Assembly: GCA_016776905.1 (NCBI GenBank)
Contig: JADHSM010000020.1
Coordinates: forward strand, 1 to 53,711
Length of the DNA: 53,711 nt
Reading direction: 5' to 3'
DNA from: Planctomycetota bacterium
GTDB taxonomy: Bacteria; Planctomycetota; UBA8108; UBA1146
This document shows positions 41,801 through 50,132 of the stretch, piece by piece. How positions within the stretch are numbered: position 1 is the first letter of the stretch; each line of letters starts with the position of its first letter. A model generated the notes under the pieces. It was not told the origin of the DNA. It ran no database searches and saw only the letters and a program-made list of their open reading frames with translations. Position numbers and translations under genes: made by a program.

Positions 41801-43942
41801 AATCAAACCCAAATTGTCATCGATGCTGACTGTCACGTCGACGCTTCCGAAGGGGAAGGTCGCTGTATCAGCTATCAAATCGGTGGCGAGTAACAATGAC
41901 TCGTCGAAGTCCATGGCAATCGTGAAACTAGAGAGATTATCTTCGAAGGTCGCAGAGATCGGAATCTCGATGGTCGAGGAACCTTGAGGAAGCGTCAACT
42001 CTGACGGAACCATAAACTGGAGTGCGCTCTGTTGCTCATCGACAACTGCAAGGGATCGATAGACGGCCAAACTCGTCGCAGAATTATCTTCCTGACGAAC
42101 CAATACGTCTGTTCCATTATCTCCATCAGTATCAACCAAGAGAAGACGTGCCTCTGAAGGATCTCCTTCAAACGGTAGAGGAACAACTTCCGAATCTCCC
42201 AGCTCCTGTGAAAGTCTACGGATCAACACTAGGGGATCAGAAGAATCTTGGATGATCACGATGTCATCGACGTGAGCTGGGTTTCCGTCCACCTCTGTGA
42301 CCGCAAGGTCCAACACAGGCCCACCGGTTAACAATGGAATGCCGGTCCAGTTTGTGGGCGGGATTCCTGCAGGATTGATATGGACGGAGAGACCTGAAGC
42401 ACCTGGAGTGATGGCGTCGAGCCAACCATCTCCATTGACATCACCTGCGACGATGATGGAGACCGGTGCTGGATCCAAAAATGCACTCTCCAAGAAAGTC
42501 GCATTGCCAGCGCCTCTGAGAAGGACTCCCACACCTGCTGAAACGAGCAAGTCAGTACGTCCATCCTTGTCAAAATCATCAACGACAAGAGAATCTACCG
42601 GAGCCGGCATAGGAAGAATTCCTGTTACTGCAAGAGCAGAACTCAACTCAAAGGTTAAGGGATCGATAGTAATCGTATTTTGAATGATTCGAATGCCGTC
42701 AGAACCGGTACCCAATAAGTCTAATTGTTGATCTCCATTGAGTTCGGCCACCGCAAGCTGGTCAAAGACGAGCCCCCCCATGTCTGAAGGCTCTCCTTCT
42801 TCAACAAGGACTTGCCCAAGAACCGTGATCACACGAATGGTTCCGTCCAAACAGGAAACCAGCAATTCTGATCGACTGTCACCATCGATATCCGCGACAA
42901 CTGCGGATGCAGGTAACTGATCCAATTGAAGTTGAGACTCTACAGTCCAAGAAGATCCCTCACCGGAAGCTCCACGCTTCAAGAGTGAGATTTGACCAGA
43001 GTCATTCAGCGTCAGCATTTCGAGACCCGTATATGGCAACATTTCGCCAAGATCGGCCAAAATGAGTCCTTGGTCCCCGACTGCAGAGATAGGCTCACGA
43101 GGCCCTAGCCCACCTGTGGCATGGCCGAGGGAGGACCTGAATCGAGCAACAAAAGGAACCAGCTTACGGGGAGTCTCCTCACCAGACTGGGTCTGGGTGA
43201 CCAAGTTTGAATCAAAGACGAGTTCGATGTCTTCTCCTGGATAAAACGGAGCTTCACCTCCCGGAAGGATCACCTGCATGACATCAGAGATTCCTCCTGA
43301 CGCAGAAGGGAACGCCAACTGTACTGAACGTATTCCGGTCCTCGACCCTCGCAATGAAACCGACCCGTTTGCACTGCTAATTTCAAAAGGCAGATCGAAG
43401 GTGGCAGTAAAGGAAGGGCGCCTTGATACATCCAGAGAACCCGTTGGAGGATCCAGTTGTATGAGAGTGAACTCTCCCGTTCCTGTTTCGAAATCTCCTG
43501 CTCCGGCTCCAGCTCCCGTAGTCGTGAACTGGATCGAGATAGGATCGATTGCGATGTAGACAGAAGTTTTAACACCATCTGTAACGCTGACGGTCACAGT
43601 TTCACCCTGCTGAAAGGGAACTTCAGGTGTCAATATGAGGATACGGTTATCTTCATTCAGTGCGCCCGCAGCGGGGTGTGGCCCCGACAAACTACCCTGA
43701 ATACTCCAGTTTGCAGGATCAGTGGAAGACACTGGATCCATGGCAGTTGTGAATGCAACACTGATCGTTGTGGCAACATCCACATTCACGGCACCATTGG
43801 CTGGGCTCGTAAAGGGAACATCGGGAGGTTGAGTACAACCCGAAACTACCAACAAGATCCAAGTGCAGATCAGAGAGAATGAATTACTCAACGTCTTACG
43901 ATCGTTGGCAAATACTGAAACTGTTTTCTCGGCGATCATCAT
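38897..43942 (-). CDS. Large multidomain lipoprotein: Ig-like, FG-GAP, cohesin-like, FN3-like, IPT/TIG and dockerin modules
   Basis: This 1,681-residue secreted protein has a lipobox at VVSGC36. By eye the order is: two SbsA-type Ig-like domains (about 42-140 and 155-275), FG-GAP/VCBS-type repeats (about 285-640) with DIDGDSRSEL, DFDKDGRTDL and DVNGDGWLD calcium loops, a cohesin-like domain (655-800), four or so fibronectin-III-like domains (800-1150), two more cohesin-like domains (1160-1420) and IPT/TIG domains (1430-1590). A C-terminal dockerin-like pair (from about 1600) has DVTCDGLVNIADV and DVDDNGVVHIGDA. GGAGG lies 7 nt before the ATG. Calcium binding is expected. It is the last gene of the secreted-protein array and shares module types with it. 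Its ligand is unknown. Confidence 0.9.
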   Translation of the reverse strand: MMIAEKTVSVFANDRKTLSNSFSLICTWILLVVSGCTQPPDVPFTSPANGAVNVDVATTISVAFTTAMDPVSSTDPANWSIQGSLSGPHPAAGALNEDNRILILTPEVPFQQGETVTVSVTDGVKTSVYIAIDPISIQFTTTGAGAGAGDFETGTGEFTLIQLDPPTGSLDVSRRPSFTATFDLPFEISSANGSVSLRGSRTGIRSVQLAFPSASGGISDVMQVILPGGEAPFYPGEDIELVFDSNLVTQTQSGEETPRKLVPFVARFRSSLGHATGGLGPREPISAVGDQGLILADLGEMLPYTGLEMLTLNDSGQISLLKRGASGEGSSWTVESQLQLDQLPASAVVADIDGDSRSELLVSCLDGTIRVITVLGQVLVEEGEPSDMGGLVFDQLAVAELNGDQQLDLLGTGSDGIRIIQNTITIDPLTFELSSALAVTGILPMPAPVDSLVVDDFDKDGRTDLLVSAGVGVLLRGAGNATFLESAFLDPAPVSIIVAGDVNGDGWLDAITPGASGLSVHINPAGIPPTNWTGIPLLTGGPVLDLAVTEVDGNPAHVDDIVIIQDSSDPLVLIRRLSQELGDSEVVPLPFEGDPSEARLLLVDTDGDNGTDVLVRQEDNSATSLAVYRSLAVVDEQQSALQFMVPSELTLPQGSSTIEIPISATFEDNLSSFTIAMDFDESLLLATDLIADTATFPFGSVDVTVSIDDNLGLIAAEMSINGFIPAGTEVPIARVLMQAQPSILGEAQFLLADGLNIEGTNWSNNGIISDTGAILAAEIASAQGVIIIPSTTDAPEDLTCEIQSAGTAAEVFLNWTNPVNYDLQAGLEIRKSGALLATISGSSTTFTDTDPGQGSLNYSVTGVRAGIASSATACSAVIIPMTTLTCSRSITNLSTVLLDWTSLPGTSGWQLFRDGNLLIELSASQTFYDDFVNLQAHLYEIRAVQGGATSIGATCLVEDEGGIGTDAPVNVLAAIVDTDDVRVTWTNREYYTLIRVFDSGQLIATLGGQETEFLAENRLPGPHNFSIQASGDGGLSTNVQANVVDVPLAPPSQLSCITDGPTVEITWENGPEAYSYDEVVLERTGSAGTEFYNLPGSETSFTDVAGSGEWSYRVIGYYFLDGVNYSAPSASCSVEIIERIYYDPTSIVIGRDFSVDILGQLLEGVSSWSFQIDYDGNILNDLSVTVPGVPASDLIVTDNPLGTFSGLRRVTVEVATGSATAGADTLLATFQGNVDTDFSLLGPVLFHLVGGTLQSTAGTVSSPDLLDGGMEVVGNALFMDSGVLVPGEEVVIWARGVWSQSLTGYSVVLDYDPAVLTCLEVSNVGTVGEDLSGAFGLFFSGIDPLNGKAYGSVLSTFDAIPANPTAELGYFRFLVSPDAQEGTTSLINFGVYDTGGAEIENLFVDSVASSITPILIPADFLVLAEPQAPTLLSVDPSTGPTVGGTQVILNGTGFTPTSSIFFGANSATEIVFIDSGTILATTPESLEGAVDVTVLTEFGQAVLTQGFDYYESSITSYTPGDGSVCSPTTMLVNGIGIPEGLTVLFGDVASSNVQINPDGTMATVRIPASTVTGPVDLRFLDSAGIVISDFPDGFVYFDDGIFLRGDVTCDGLVNIADVAMIAAYVAGSGAAPVLLDSADVDDNGVVHIGDAVVLATWLFDGGPPPALPFPDPGEDPTPDGL

Positions 43943-44236
43943 CGAAGCGCCTCCATCGTCACTCTTTTGGAATCATGTCACGATTCCTCACCTAAACTGC
44001 CGAACAGAGTATTCGACACACTCGCAACAAACGAACACGACATAAGACGTGCTAATTCGTTACTGACGATGAGGGTTCCGGAAGGATTTTTGGACTGACC
44101 TGGTGGTTGCGTGATCCCCGAGGTTAATTCCATCATAGCGGTCACCTCTCCATCGTCAACTCTCCACTTTGGGTGTTCCGGGTAACTGAATACATGCGGT
44201 ATTTCTTGCCCGATTCTCTCTTTATCCAAGAAAAAT

Positions 44237-44265
44237 GGCCCGATACGGCTGTTCCGTATCGGGCC
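44237..44265 (-). terminator. Intrinsic terminator after family A gene 1
   Basis: GGCCCGATACGG and its perfect complement form a 12-bp stem with a CTGTT loop. On the minus strand it ends in ATTTTTC. It lies about 35 nt beyond the stop of the next gene. Confidence 0.95.
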
Positions 44266-44299
44266 TTCCCATATGTGTCCTAGTTTTCTTGATCCTAGA

Positions 44300-45604
44300 T
44301 CAGGGACAGTATGAAGTCGCTTCACAATCTGCGCCTTCAATAGTTCCACAATCCGGCCATGGAGCACTTGGAACCGGACCACTCAACAGACGGTAGCTGA
44401 TCACGAAAATCGCGTCGGCAGCGTCCATAAAGTCGTCGTCATTGGCATCACAAGCCTCAAGGCAAGTTCCGGAGGGACCTCCCTGGAAGAGATCGTTCAG
44501 GATCCAGATTCCGTCGGCGATGTCGAGATCGTCATCACCATTACAGTTACCACGAATGAAAGGAACGTCTGGGGGAGCGTACTGAGGGAACAGTGTTACT
44601 CCACCGTCGAGTAGGTCAGCTTCGATCGAGCCACCACCCACAACGACTACGTTTGCGACGGGCGGACTTCCAAGTCCATTGTCCCAGGAGAGCCCTGTAG
44701 ACGTTGGGTCGAGTAATCCTGCAAGTGCAGCTGCATTGGCGCTATATCCAGCATTCAAAACAGCAGTTTCAGTATCAAAGGCAAGAGTGTTCGCCCCTGT
44801 GAAACTGTAAACCACCCCAATGGTCCAGCCGTTGGCAAGTAGATTTGTTCCCGCGAAGTCCGGATCGAATCCAAGATCTGAGTTCCAGTCGACAGAGTCG
44901 ATAGACATCAGGGAATCGTCATGAGACAGACCCATCGAGAAACCTTGGGTTCCACTCGGAAATCCTGGGTTATCAGGGTTTTCAGCAATGCTGGGTGTAG
45001 CGGTGAAGGAAACCTCACCGGTGTTACCATCGTAATCTACGTCATAGTTACCCGCAGAGTAACTAAAGGGAGGAGGCCCTGCGACCAGTTCAACTGTTCC
45101 AGAAGTTTGATTTGGTGTTACAGACTGTCCTGCAACAACAACAAGAACGTCGACTGTAGGGCTACCCAAAGTGTTACAAAAATCGACAGAAGTCGTACTT
45201 CCTGCAGCACCCACGAGATCGTAACTGGCAACATTCAACTCAGTACCCTGTGTACCGGCATCAAGAGCGGCACAACCTGTGAAACAAATCACAACTCCAA
45301 CAGTGAAACCGGCACCGGCGTCAACGTTGACTTGGTTGAAATCTGGAGCTGATCCATTCTTGACAACAAGAGTGCCGGCTCCATCTTCGACTGCTGTCAA
45401 ACTCAGCGCACCACCATCATGGCAGGCACCGAAGGACCAACCTTGAATGTCGTCGCCGTTGTTATCGAGGACCACCTGAAGATCAAGGGCAGAGCCTGGA
45501 GCTCCGGAACCACTTGTGATCGACAGATCGTACTGCTGCCCAAATGCTGGCGCACTGAGAAACAGCGCCATGGCAAAGGGGAGGAAAAACTTAAACGTGT
45601 TCAT
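44300..45604 (-). CDS. Secreted cohesin-like/dockerin protein, family A (copy A1)
   Basis: This 434-residue protein has a signal peptide ending AFG-QQ near residue 22. Module 1 (about 24-170) is cohesin-like with GACHD, KNGSAPDFNQ, ICFTGC and FCNTLGSP. Module 2 (about 180-340) has GFSMGLSHD, GWTIGVVYSFTG and GLGSPPVANV. A dockerin-like pair (345-434) has NCNGDDDLDIADG and CDANDDDFMDAADA and ends in a Cys-rich SYCP. It follows family B copy B1 by 62 nt with no terminator between, and its own terminator follows. The organisation suggests it is exported and interacts through calcium-dependent modules, but no ligand can be read from sequence. Confidence 0.9.
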   Translation of the reverse strand: MNTFKFFLPFAMALFLSAPAFGQQYDLSITSGSGAPGSALDLQVVLDNNGDDIQGWSFGACHDGGALSLTAVEDGAGTLVVKNGSAPDFNQVNVDAGAGFTVGVVICFTGCAALDAGTQGTELNVASYDLVGAAGSTTSVDFCNTLGSPTVDVLVVVAGQSVTPNQTSGTVELVAGPPPFSYSAGNYDVDYDGNTGEVSFTATPSIAENPDNPGFPSGTQGFSMGLSHDDSLMSIDSVDWNSDLGFDPDFAGTNLLANGWTIGVVYSFTGANTLAFDTETAVLNAGYSANAAALAGLLDPTSTGLSWDNGLGSPPVANVVVVGGGSIEADLLDGGVTLFPQYAPPDVPFIRGNCNGDDDLDIADGIWILNDLFQGGPSGTCLEACDANDDDFMDAADAIFVISYRLLSGPVPSAPWPDCGTIEGADCEATSYCP

Positions 45605-45666
45605 TTTTATCTCTGCTTTCTTACTTTAAAGCTATTTCAGTTTTGATTAAATCCTGTATGAGTCCA

Positions 45667-47505
45667 CTAGTTGCAAGCAGCTGGAAGAGCACAATCAAGT
45701 GCATCGTCAGCGGTCGGGTCTTCTCCCGCACTGTACGGACCTGGATCCGGAGTGGGGTTCCCAAAACTAAACAGGAAGTTAAGCAAGTAAACAGAGTCTG
45801 CTAGGTTAATGATGCCATCGTCATTGGAGTCACAAGCGTCGAGGCAAAGCGCCTGGTAGCCCTGGAACTCTGTAGCAATAACTGTGGCAGCATCAGCGAG
45901 GTCAACCTTTGTATCCGTATTGCAATCTCCACGAAGGAATGCAGGAACAGGGATAATCTCGTATGTTGCACCCAAACGCTCAAACTCTTGGACGGACTCG
46001 TAGTTGATAACCGCAAGGTTATTGATGGCAACCATTCCGTTACCGTTGATGCCGTCACAGAAATCAATGCTGAACGTGTCACCACAAATGGCTCCACTAT
46101 CAACCTCAGCATCAACACAAGCGATTAAGAGCGGAGTAGCCGTAGTGGGAAGCTGCTGATTCTCGAAGGGCGGCAATGCGTCCATGAGAATACCAGCAAC
46201 AAGCTCGCGTCCGTCACCGTCATTGTCATCATTGTCGATCTGGTAATGCACGAATTCGGCACCCAGTTCTTCAGCAATGGAGCCGGCGATACTGAAGGTA
46301 CCGTCAACTAAAGTAAGATCATCGTAACAAACAGCGAGCTGAACACCCTGAAGGTTGTCGTTAGGGTCACTGTAGAAGAAGCAAAACTCGATGTCCTGAC
46401 CTGGGAATCCGATTCCACCATTCGTACCGGTCTCACCAAAATCACGCTGACCAATGTAGAAAGCGGTATCAAAGACTGGAGGAAGAGGTGTCGGAAGAAT
46501 GGTCAAGCTACCATTTTCGAGTGTTGGACTCAGGGAAATACCTCCAACAACGATCACGTTGTCAAGGGCAGGGCTACCCAATACGCCATCCTCAAAGGTA
46601 AGCGCTGTGGATTGTGCCGGCGCAGGATCTTCAATATCAATCTGTGAAGAATAGACGTAGGAAGCGATGTGATTATCGTTTCCTGCGGCAATGGACTGGC
46701 CGTCAAAGGGAGTTTCGAAGTCGAGAACAACTCCGAGGGTTCCACCCGTTGCATAAAGCTCAGAAACAACGAGCTCTGCACCAGCTGAGTTTGTGCTGCT
46801 ACCAAGATCGATGTCTACCAGGCTAACAAATGCCGGGTCATGTGTGATCGAGAGAACGAATCCCTGTGCATCACCACTGGAGTTCGAAAGAAGAACTCTA
46901 GCAGATCCACTTCCGTCAGAGTCGATCGAGGAATCCTCGATACGCATCGTGTCAGGCGGAGGAGGAAGAAGAGTCAGGGACCCATCATTCAATTCCAGCC
47001 CAGTGTTCGCATCGATACTCTGTCCGTTCTGGACAATAATGTTCGATAGCGGTGGGTTGTTCAAAACACCATCTGAGAACGCAATGGCAGTGTCGGTATC
47101 GACAGTGACAAGCGAAAGCGGTGTCATGGTAAAGGTAGCGATCTCAAGCCCGGCTCCAGCAGGAATTTCCTGCCCGTCAAAGGGAGCTGTAGCATCGATA
47201 ACGACACCAAGAGTAAAACCAGCACCCAATGTTTCGGGGACGATGAGCTCAGCGCCGGCAGACAGGGTTTCTTGACCGGCACTCACATTACTGACAGCCA
47301 GCAAGCTGGTGTCGTAGGTGATTGCCAGGACGAAGCCCTGAACACCTGCGTCTGCGTCCATCAGGACCGACATGGTTTCTGGTGCCAATCCCGCAGTTGA
47401 TCCATTGGTAATGGATAATGCGTTCTGGGCAAAAAGGTGGGTTCCAAATACGGTGAAAACCACCGCGAACAATGCGCTGTAGAGGCGCGAGAGACTGCGG
47501 TTCAT
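45667..47505 (-). CDS. Secreted cohesin-like/dockerin protein, family B (copy B1)
   Basis: This 612-residue protein has a signal peptide ending at about FAQN. Two similar cohesin-like modules (about 30-190 and 195-340) share GFVLAITYD/GFVLSITHD, a GFTLGVVxD or GTLGVVLDF strand and a PPLSNIIVQNG or SPALDNVIVVGG end. The third module (about 360-525) has IEFCFFYSDPNDNLQG and AVCYDD. The C-terminal dockerin-like pair has RGDCNTDTKVDLADA and CDSNDDGIINLADS, then a GPYSAGEDPTADDALDC tail. The ATG at 47505 has GAGGAGAG upstream; the longer frame to 47568 has no such support. It is the first gene of the B1-A1 pair. Confidence 0.9.
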   Translation of the reverse strand: MNRSLSRLYSALFAVVFTVFGTHLFAQNALSITNGSTAGLAPETMSVLMDADAGVQGFVLAITYDTSLLAVSNVSAGQETLSAGAELIVPETLGAGFTLGVVIDATAPFDGQEIPAGAGLEIATFTMTPLSLVTVDTDTAIAFSDGVLNNPPLSNIIVQNGQSIDANTGLELNDGSLTLLPPPPDTMRIEDSSIDSDGSGSARVLLSNSSGDAQGFVLSITHDPAFVSLVDIDLGSSTNSAGAELVVSELYATGGTLGVVLDFETPFDGQSIAAGNDNHIASYVYSSQIDIEDPAPAQSTALTFEDGVLGSPALDNVIVVGGISLSPTLENGSLTILPTPLPPVFDTAFYIGQRDFGETGTNGGIGFPGQDIEFCFFYSDPNDNLQGVQLAVCYDDLTLVDGTFSIAGSIAEELGAEFVHYQIDNDDNDGDGRELVAGILMDALPPFENQQLPTTATPLLIACVDAEVDSGAICGDTFSIDFCDGINGNGMVAINNLAVINYESVQEFERLGATYEIIPVPAFLRGDCNTDTKVDLADAATVIATEFQGYQALCLDACDSNDDGIINLADSVYLLNFLFSFGNPTPDPGPYSAGEDPTADDALDCALPAACN

Positions 47506-48131
47506 CACTACTCTCCTCGTCTCGAGGGACACTTCAGAGATTCGTCTGGAATCGACAGAGCCTTCCAACTCTAACGGTTCCTTCGGAATGACTCCGAATA
47601 GGGGGAAAAATTACAAGTGTTAAAACAATCCGAAATTTGAGCGTTAGGAAACTCGGGGGAGCTTCATAAACACTTTGGTCCCGGATGGACAATGCATGAT
47701 TTGTCGTGCAAGAAGAGGAATGGACAGGACTGGAAGATCCTGTGGATTTTGGAGTTCAAGAACTCCGGTGCTGGTGCTTCAAACTTACTGACAGTCCTCG
47801 AAACTGTCTACGGCACATTTGATTTTGATCTCCAGGGAGTGTCCTTCCCCCCCCTATTGATATTCAACCACCGCAATCTTCTCCGCGTTTCAGGAACTCG
47901 TTACCGTATTCAGGGAATGAATGCCGAAAGAACTCCACAGAGACTCTTAGACTTCGTCTTCAATAATGACCTTGAGAAGAGTAGCGCACTTTTATCCTCG
48001 ATAAATTCCCGGCAAGTATTCCCAACTGAGACTCTGCGACGCGACTTCCATAGATCGAAAATCGTGTATGAACAAGTTTCAGTACAAATCGTGCGGTGTC
48101 TTTATCTGAAGCGACCTCGTTAATTAAAAAT
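47506..48131. other. Intergenic region upstream of the B1-A1 pair
   Basis: This stretch of about 630 nt before B1 should hold its promoter. One open frame (47692-48123, plus strand, 143 codons) lacks a ribosome site and recognisable composition, and I do not call it. No structured RNA is recognised. Confidence 0.5.
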
Positions 48132-48158
48132 GGGGCCGGGATGATTCATCCCGGCCCC
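48132..48158 (-). terminator. Intrinsic terminator after family A gene 2
   Basis: GGGGCCGGGATG and its near-complete complement form a GC-rich hairpin with a very short loop, flanked by A5/T5 runs on both sides. It lies about 55 nt beyond the stop of the next gene. Confidence 0.95.
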
Positions 48159-48211
48159 AAAAATGTCTCTACTGACTGACTTCAACTCAATATTGAGTCT
48201 GTTTCTGTAAA

Positions 48212-50014
48212 TCAGGGACAGTAACTCGTCGCATCGCAATCTGAACCAGCAACCGCTCCGCACTCGGGGAACGGTGCCGAAGGCATAGGACCATCAAGGA
48301 GACGGTAGCTAATAATGAAGATCGCGTCTGCAGAGTCATACTTCGAATCTTCGTTCGCGTCACATGAGATAAAGCATGTTCCACTCGGTCCTGAAAGGAA
48401 AAGCTCGTTCAGGATCCAGATTCCGTCCGCAATGTTGACTCCGGAGTCTCCATTACAGTTTCCACGAATAAACGGAATATCAAAGACCGGCTGAAGCGTC
48501 AGAGTTCCATTATTGAGCGTTGGCTCGACAGAAGATCCATTGACGACGACGACGTTATCAACAGCAGGGCTTCCCAATGTGGAAGACCAGGCCAAAGTGG
48601 TCTCTGTGGAACTGGTTCCAGAGAGGGCCCCAGCAACTGTACAGTAATCTACAGCAACGACGTCAATCGCCGTATCAAAGGCCAGAGTGTTTCCGCCTGT
48701 GAAACTGTAGACAACTCCGATGGTCCACCCGTCAGCGAAAAGTCCGCCTTCAGCAAAATCTGCATCGAATGGCAGAGTTGCTGTCACACCAGTGGGCTCT
48801 AGGAGGTTGCTGTCATTCGACATTCCCATGGAGAATCCCTGACTCGGATTCGGGAAATCGGCTCCTAACGCACTGTTATCGACCTCGGAAATGCTGAAAG
48901 CAGAGGTGAAACACGCAGAACCGGTGTTTCCATCGTAATTGATGGTGGCAGACGGTGCAGAGAAATTGAATTCAGCTGCCGGAACACTGAAGGGCTCTAA
49001 TGTAATCGTTCCATCCTCAAGAGCTGGAGCGATCGAGCTTCCAGCAACGACGATAACATTTTCTACAGGAGGACTTCCCAAACCATTACTCCAGCTGAGT
49101 GTGGTCACTACGTTATCGACAGAACCGGCTAATCCACCGGCTACCGTATCGTAATCCACCAACACAACTTCCAAGGAGGAATCGAAAGCCAGAGTGTTTG
49201 CCCCCGTGAAACTGTAGACAACTCCAATAGTCCAGCCACCGGCAAGAATACTGGACTCTGCAAAATCCGCGGAAAACGGAAGGGATTCTGTGACGGAAAG
49301 AGGGGTCAGCAATGAATCATCACTGGCCAGTCCCATAGAGAAGCCCTGAGTAGGATTCGGAAAAGGTGCGCCAATGGCGGAATTGTCGATCTCTGCGACA
49401 GAAATAGCTGCCGTGAAAGATCCTGCTCCCGTTGTACCATCAAAGGTCACACTCTCAGTGGGTGCAGAGTAACTGTATGAAGGCCCGGGAACACCCAAGA
49501 CTTCGATCGTTCCAGATTGTTGATCAGGGACAACAGAAGAACCATTCACCACGATGACGGTCTCAACTGCGGGGGCTCCCAAAGTATTACAAAAACTCGT
49601 CGTAGAGATGCCCTCGTTATCACAAGAGTAGGAAGCCACATTCAGTTCATATCCGACTCCCCCACCCAGTGTGGCGCAACCGGTGAAGCAAATCACAAGC
49701 CCGACGGTATATCCTTCTGTAAGAACATTGACCTGATTGAAATCAGGAGCAGATCCATTCTTGACAATCTCGGTCGTGGAACCATCCACAACATCGGTCA
49801 AGGTGAGAATGGATATATCATGACAAACACCATAGGACCAACCTGCAACATCACTCGCAACGTTGTTGTCCAAGACAGCGACCTGATCTATCGACGCTCC
49901 AACGGCACCATTCGCAGGCGAACTGATCAGAAGTGTAAAATCCTGCGCAGCAAGATTTGAAGTAGAAAGACTGGCGAATACAGCCAGGATTAAAACTGAA
50001 AGAACACGAAGCAT
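48212..50014 (-). CDS. Secreted cohesin-like/dockerin protein, family A (copy A2, duplicated module)
   Basis: This 600-residue protein has a signal peptide ending near LAAQD. Module 1 (about 26-170) has KNGSAPDFNQ, ICFTGC and FCNTLGAP. It then carries two copies of module 2 (about 180-345 and 350-510), each with a GFSMG, GWTIGVVYSFTG, LAFD and LGSP pattern, where A1 and A3 have one. The dockerin-like pair has NCNGDSGVNIADG and CDANEDSKYDSADA and ends in SYCP. The ATG has GAGAGGTG upstream. It follows family B copy B2 by 118 nt and is followed by its own terminator. The repeated module-2 DNA is similar enough to show recent duplication. Confidence 0.9.
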   Translation of the reverse strand: MLRVLSVLILAVFASLSTSNLAAQDFTLLISSPANGAVGASIDQVAVLDNNVASDVAGWSYGVCHDISILTLTDVVDGSTTEIVKNGSAPDFNQVNVLTEGYTVGLVICFTGCATLGGGVGYELNVASYSCDNEGISTTSFCNTLGAPAVETVIVVNGSSVVPDQQSGTIEVLGVPGPSYSYSAPTESVTFDGTTGAGSFTAAISVAEIDNSAIGAPFPNPTQGFSMGLASDDSLLTPLSVTESLPFSADFAESSILAGGWTIGVVYSFTGANTLAFDSSLEVVLVDYDTVAGGLAGSVDNVVTTLSWSNGLGSPPVENVIVVAGSSIAPALEDGTITLEPFSVPAAEFNFSAPSATINYDGNTGSACFTSAFSISEVDNSALGADFPNPSQGFSMGMSNDSNLLEPTGVTATLPFDADFAEGGLFADGWTIGVVYSFTGGNTLAFDTAIDVVAVDYCTVAGALSGTSSTETTLAWSSTLGSPAVDNVVVVNGSSVEPTLNNGTLTLQPVFDIPFIRGNCNGDSGVNIADGIWILNELFLSGPSGTCFISCDANEDSKYDSADAIFIISYRLLDGPMPSAPFPECGAVAGSDCDATSYCP

Positions 50015-50132
50015 TTGAATGCACCTCTCACGGTATTCCCCCCCTGGGGGATATTTTTAGGTCTGATAATCTTCACTTCTCGACACCTCGCCAGAGCAAA
50101 GGAGCCAAGAGAATACTTAATCTATTGTTGCC

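Noticed and set aside
47692..48123. 143-codon open frame on the plus strand
   Set aside because: It has no ribosome site or recognisable domain and lies in the expected promoter region of B1.
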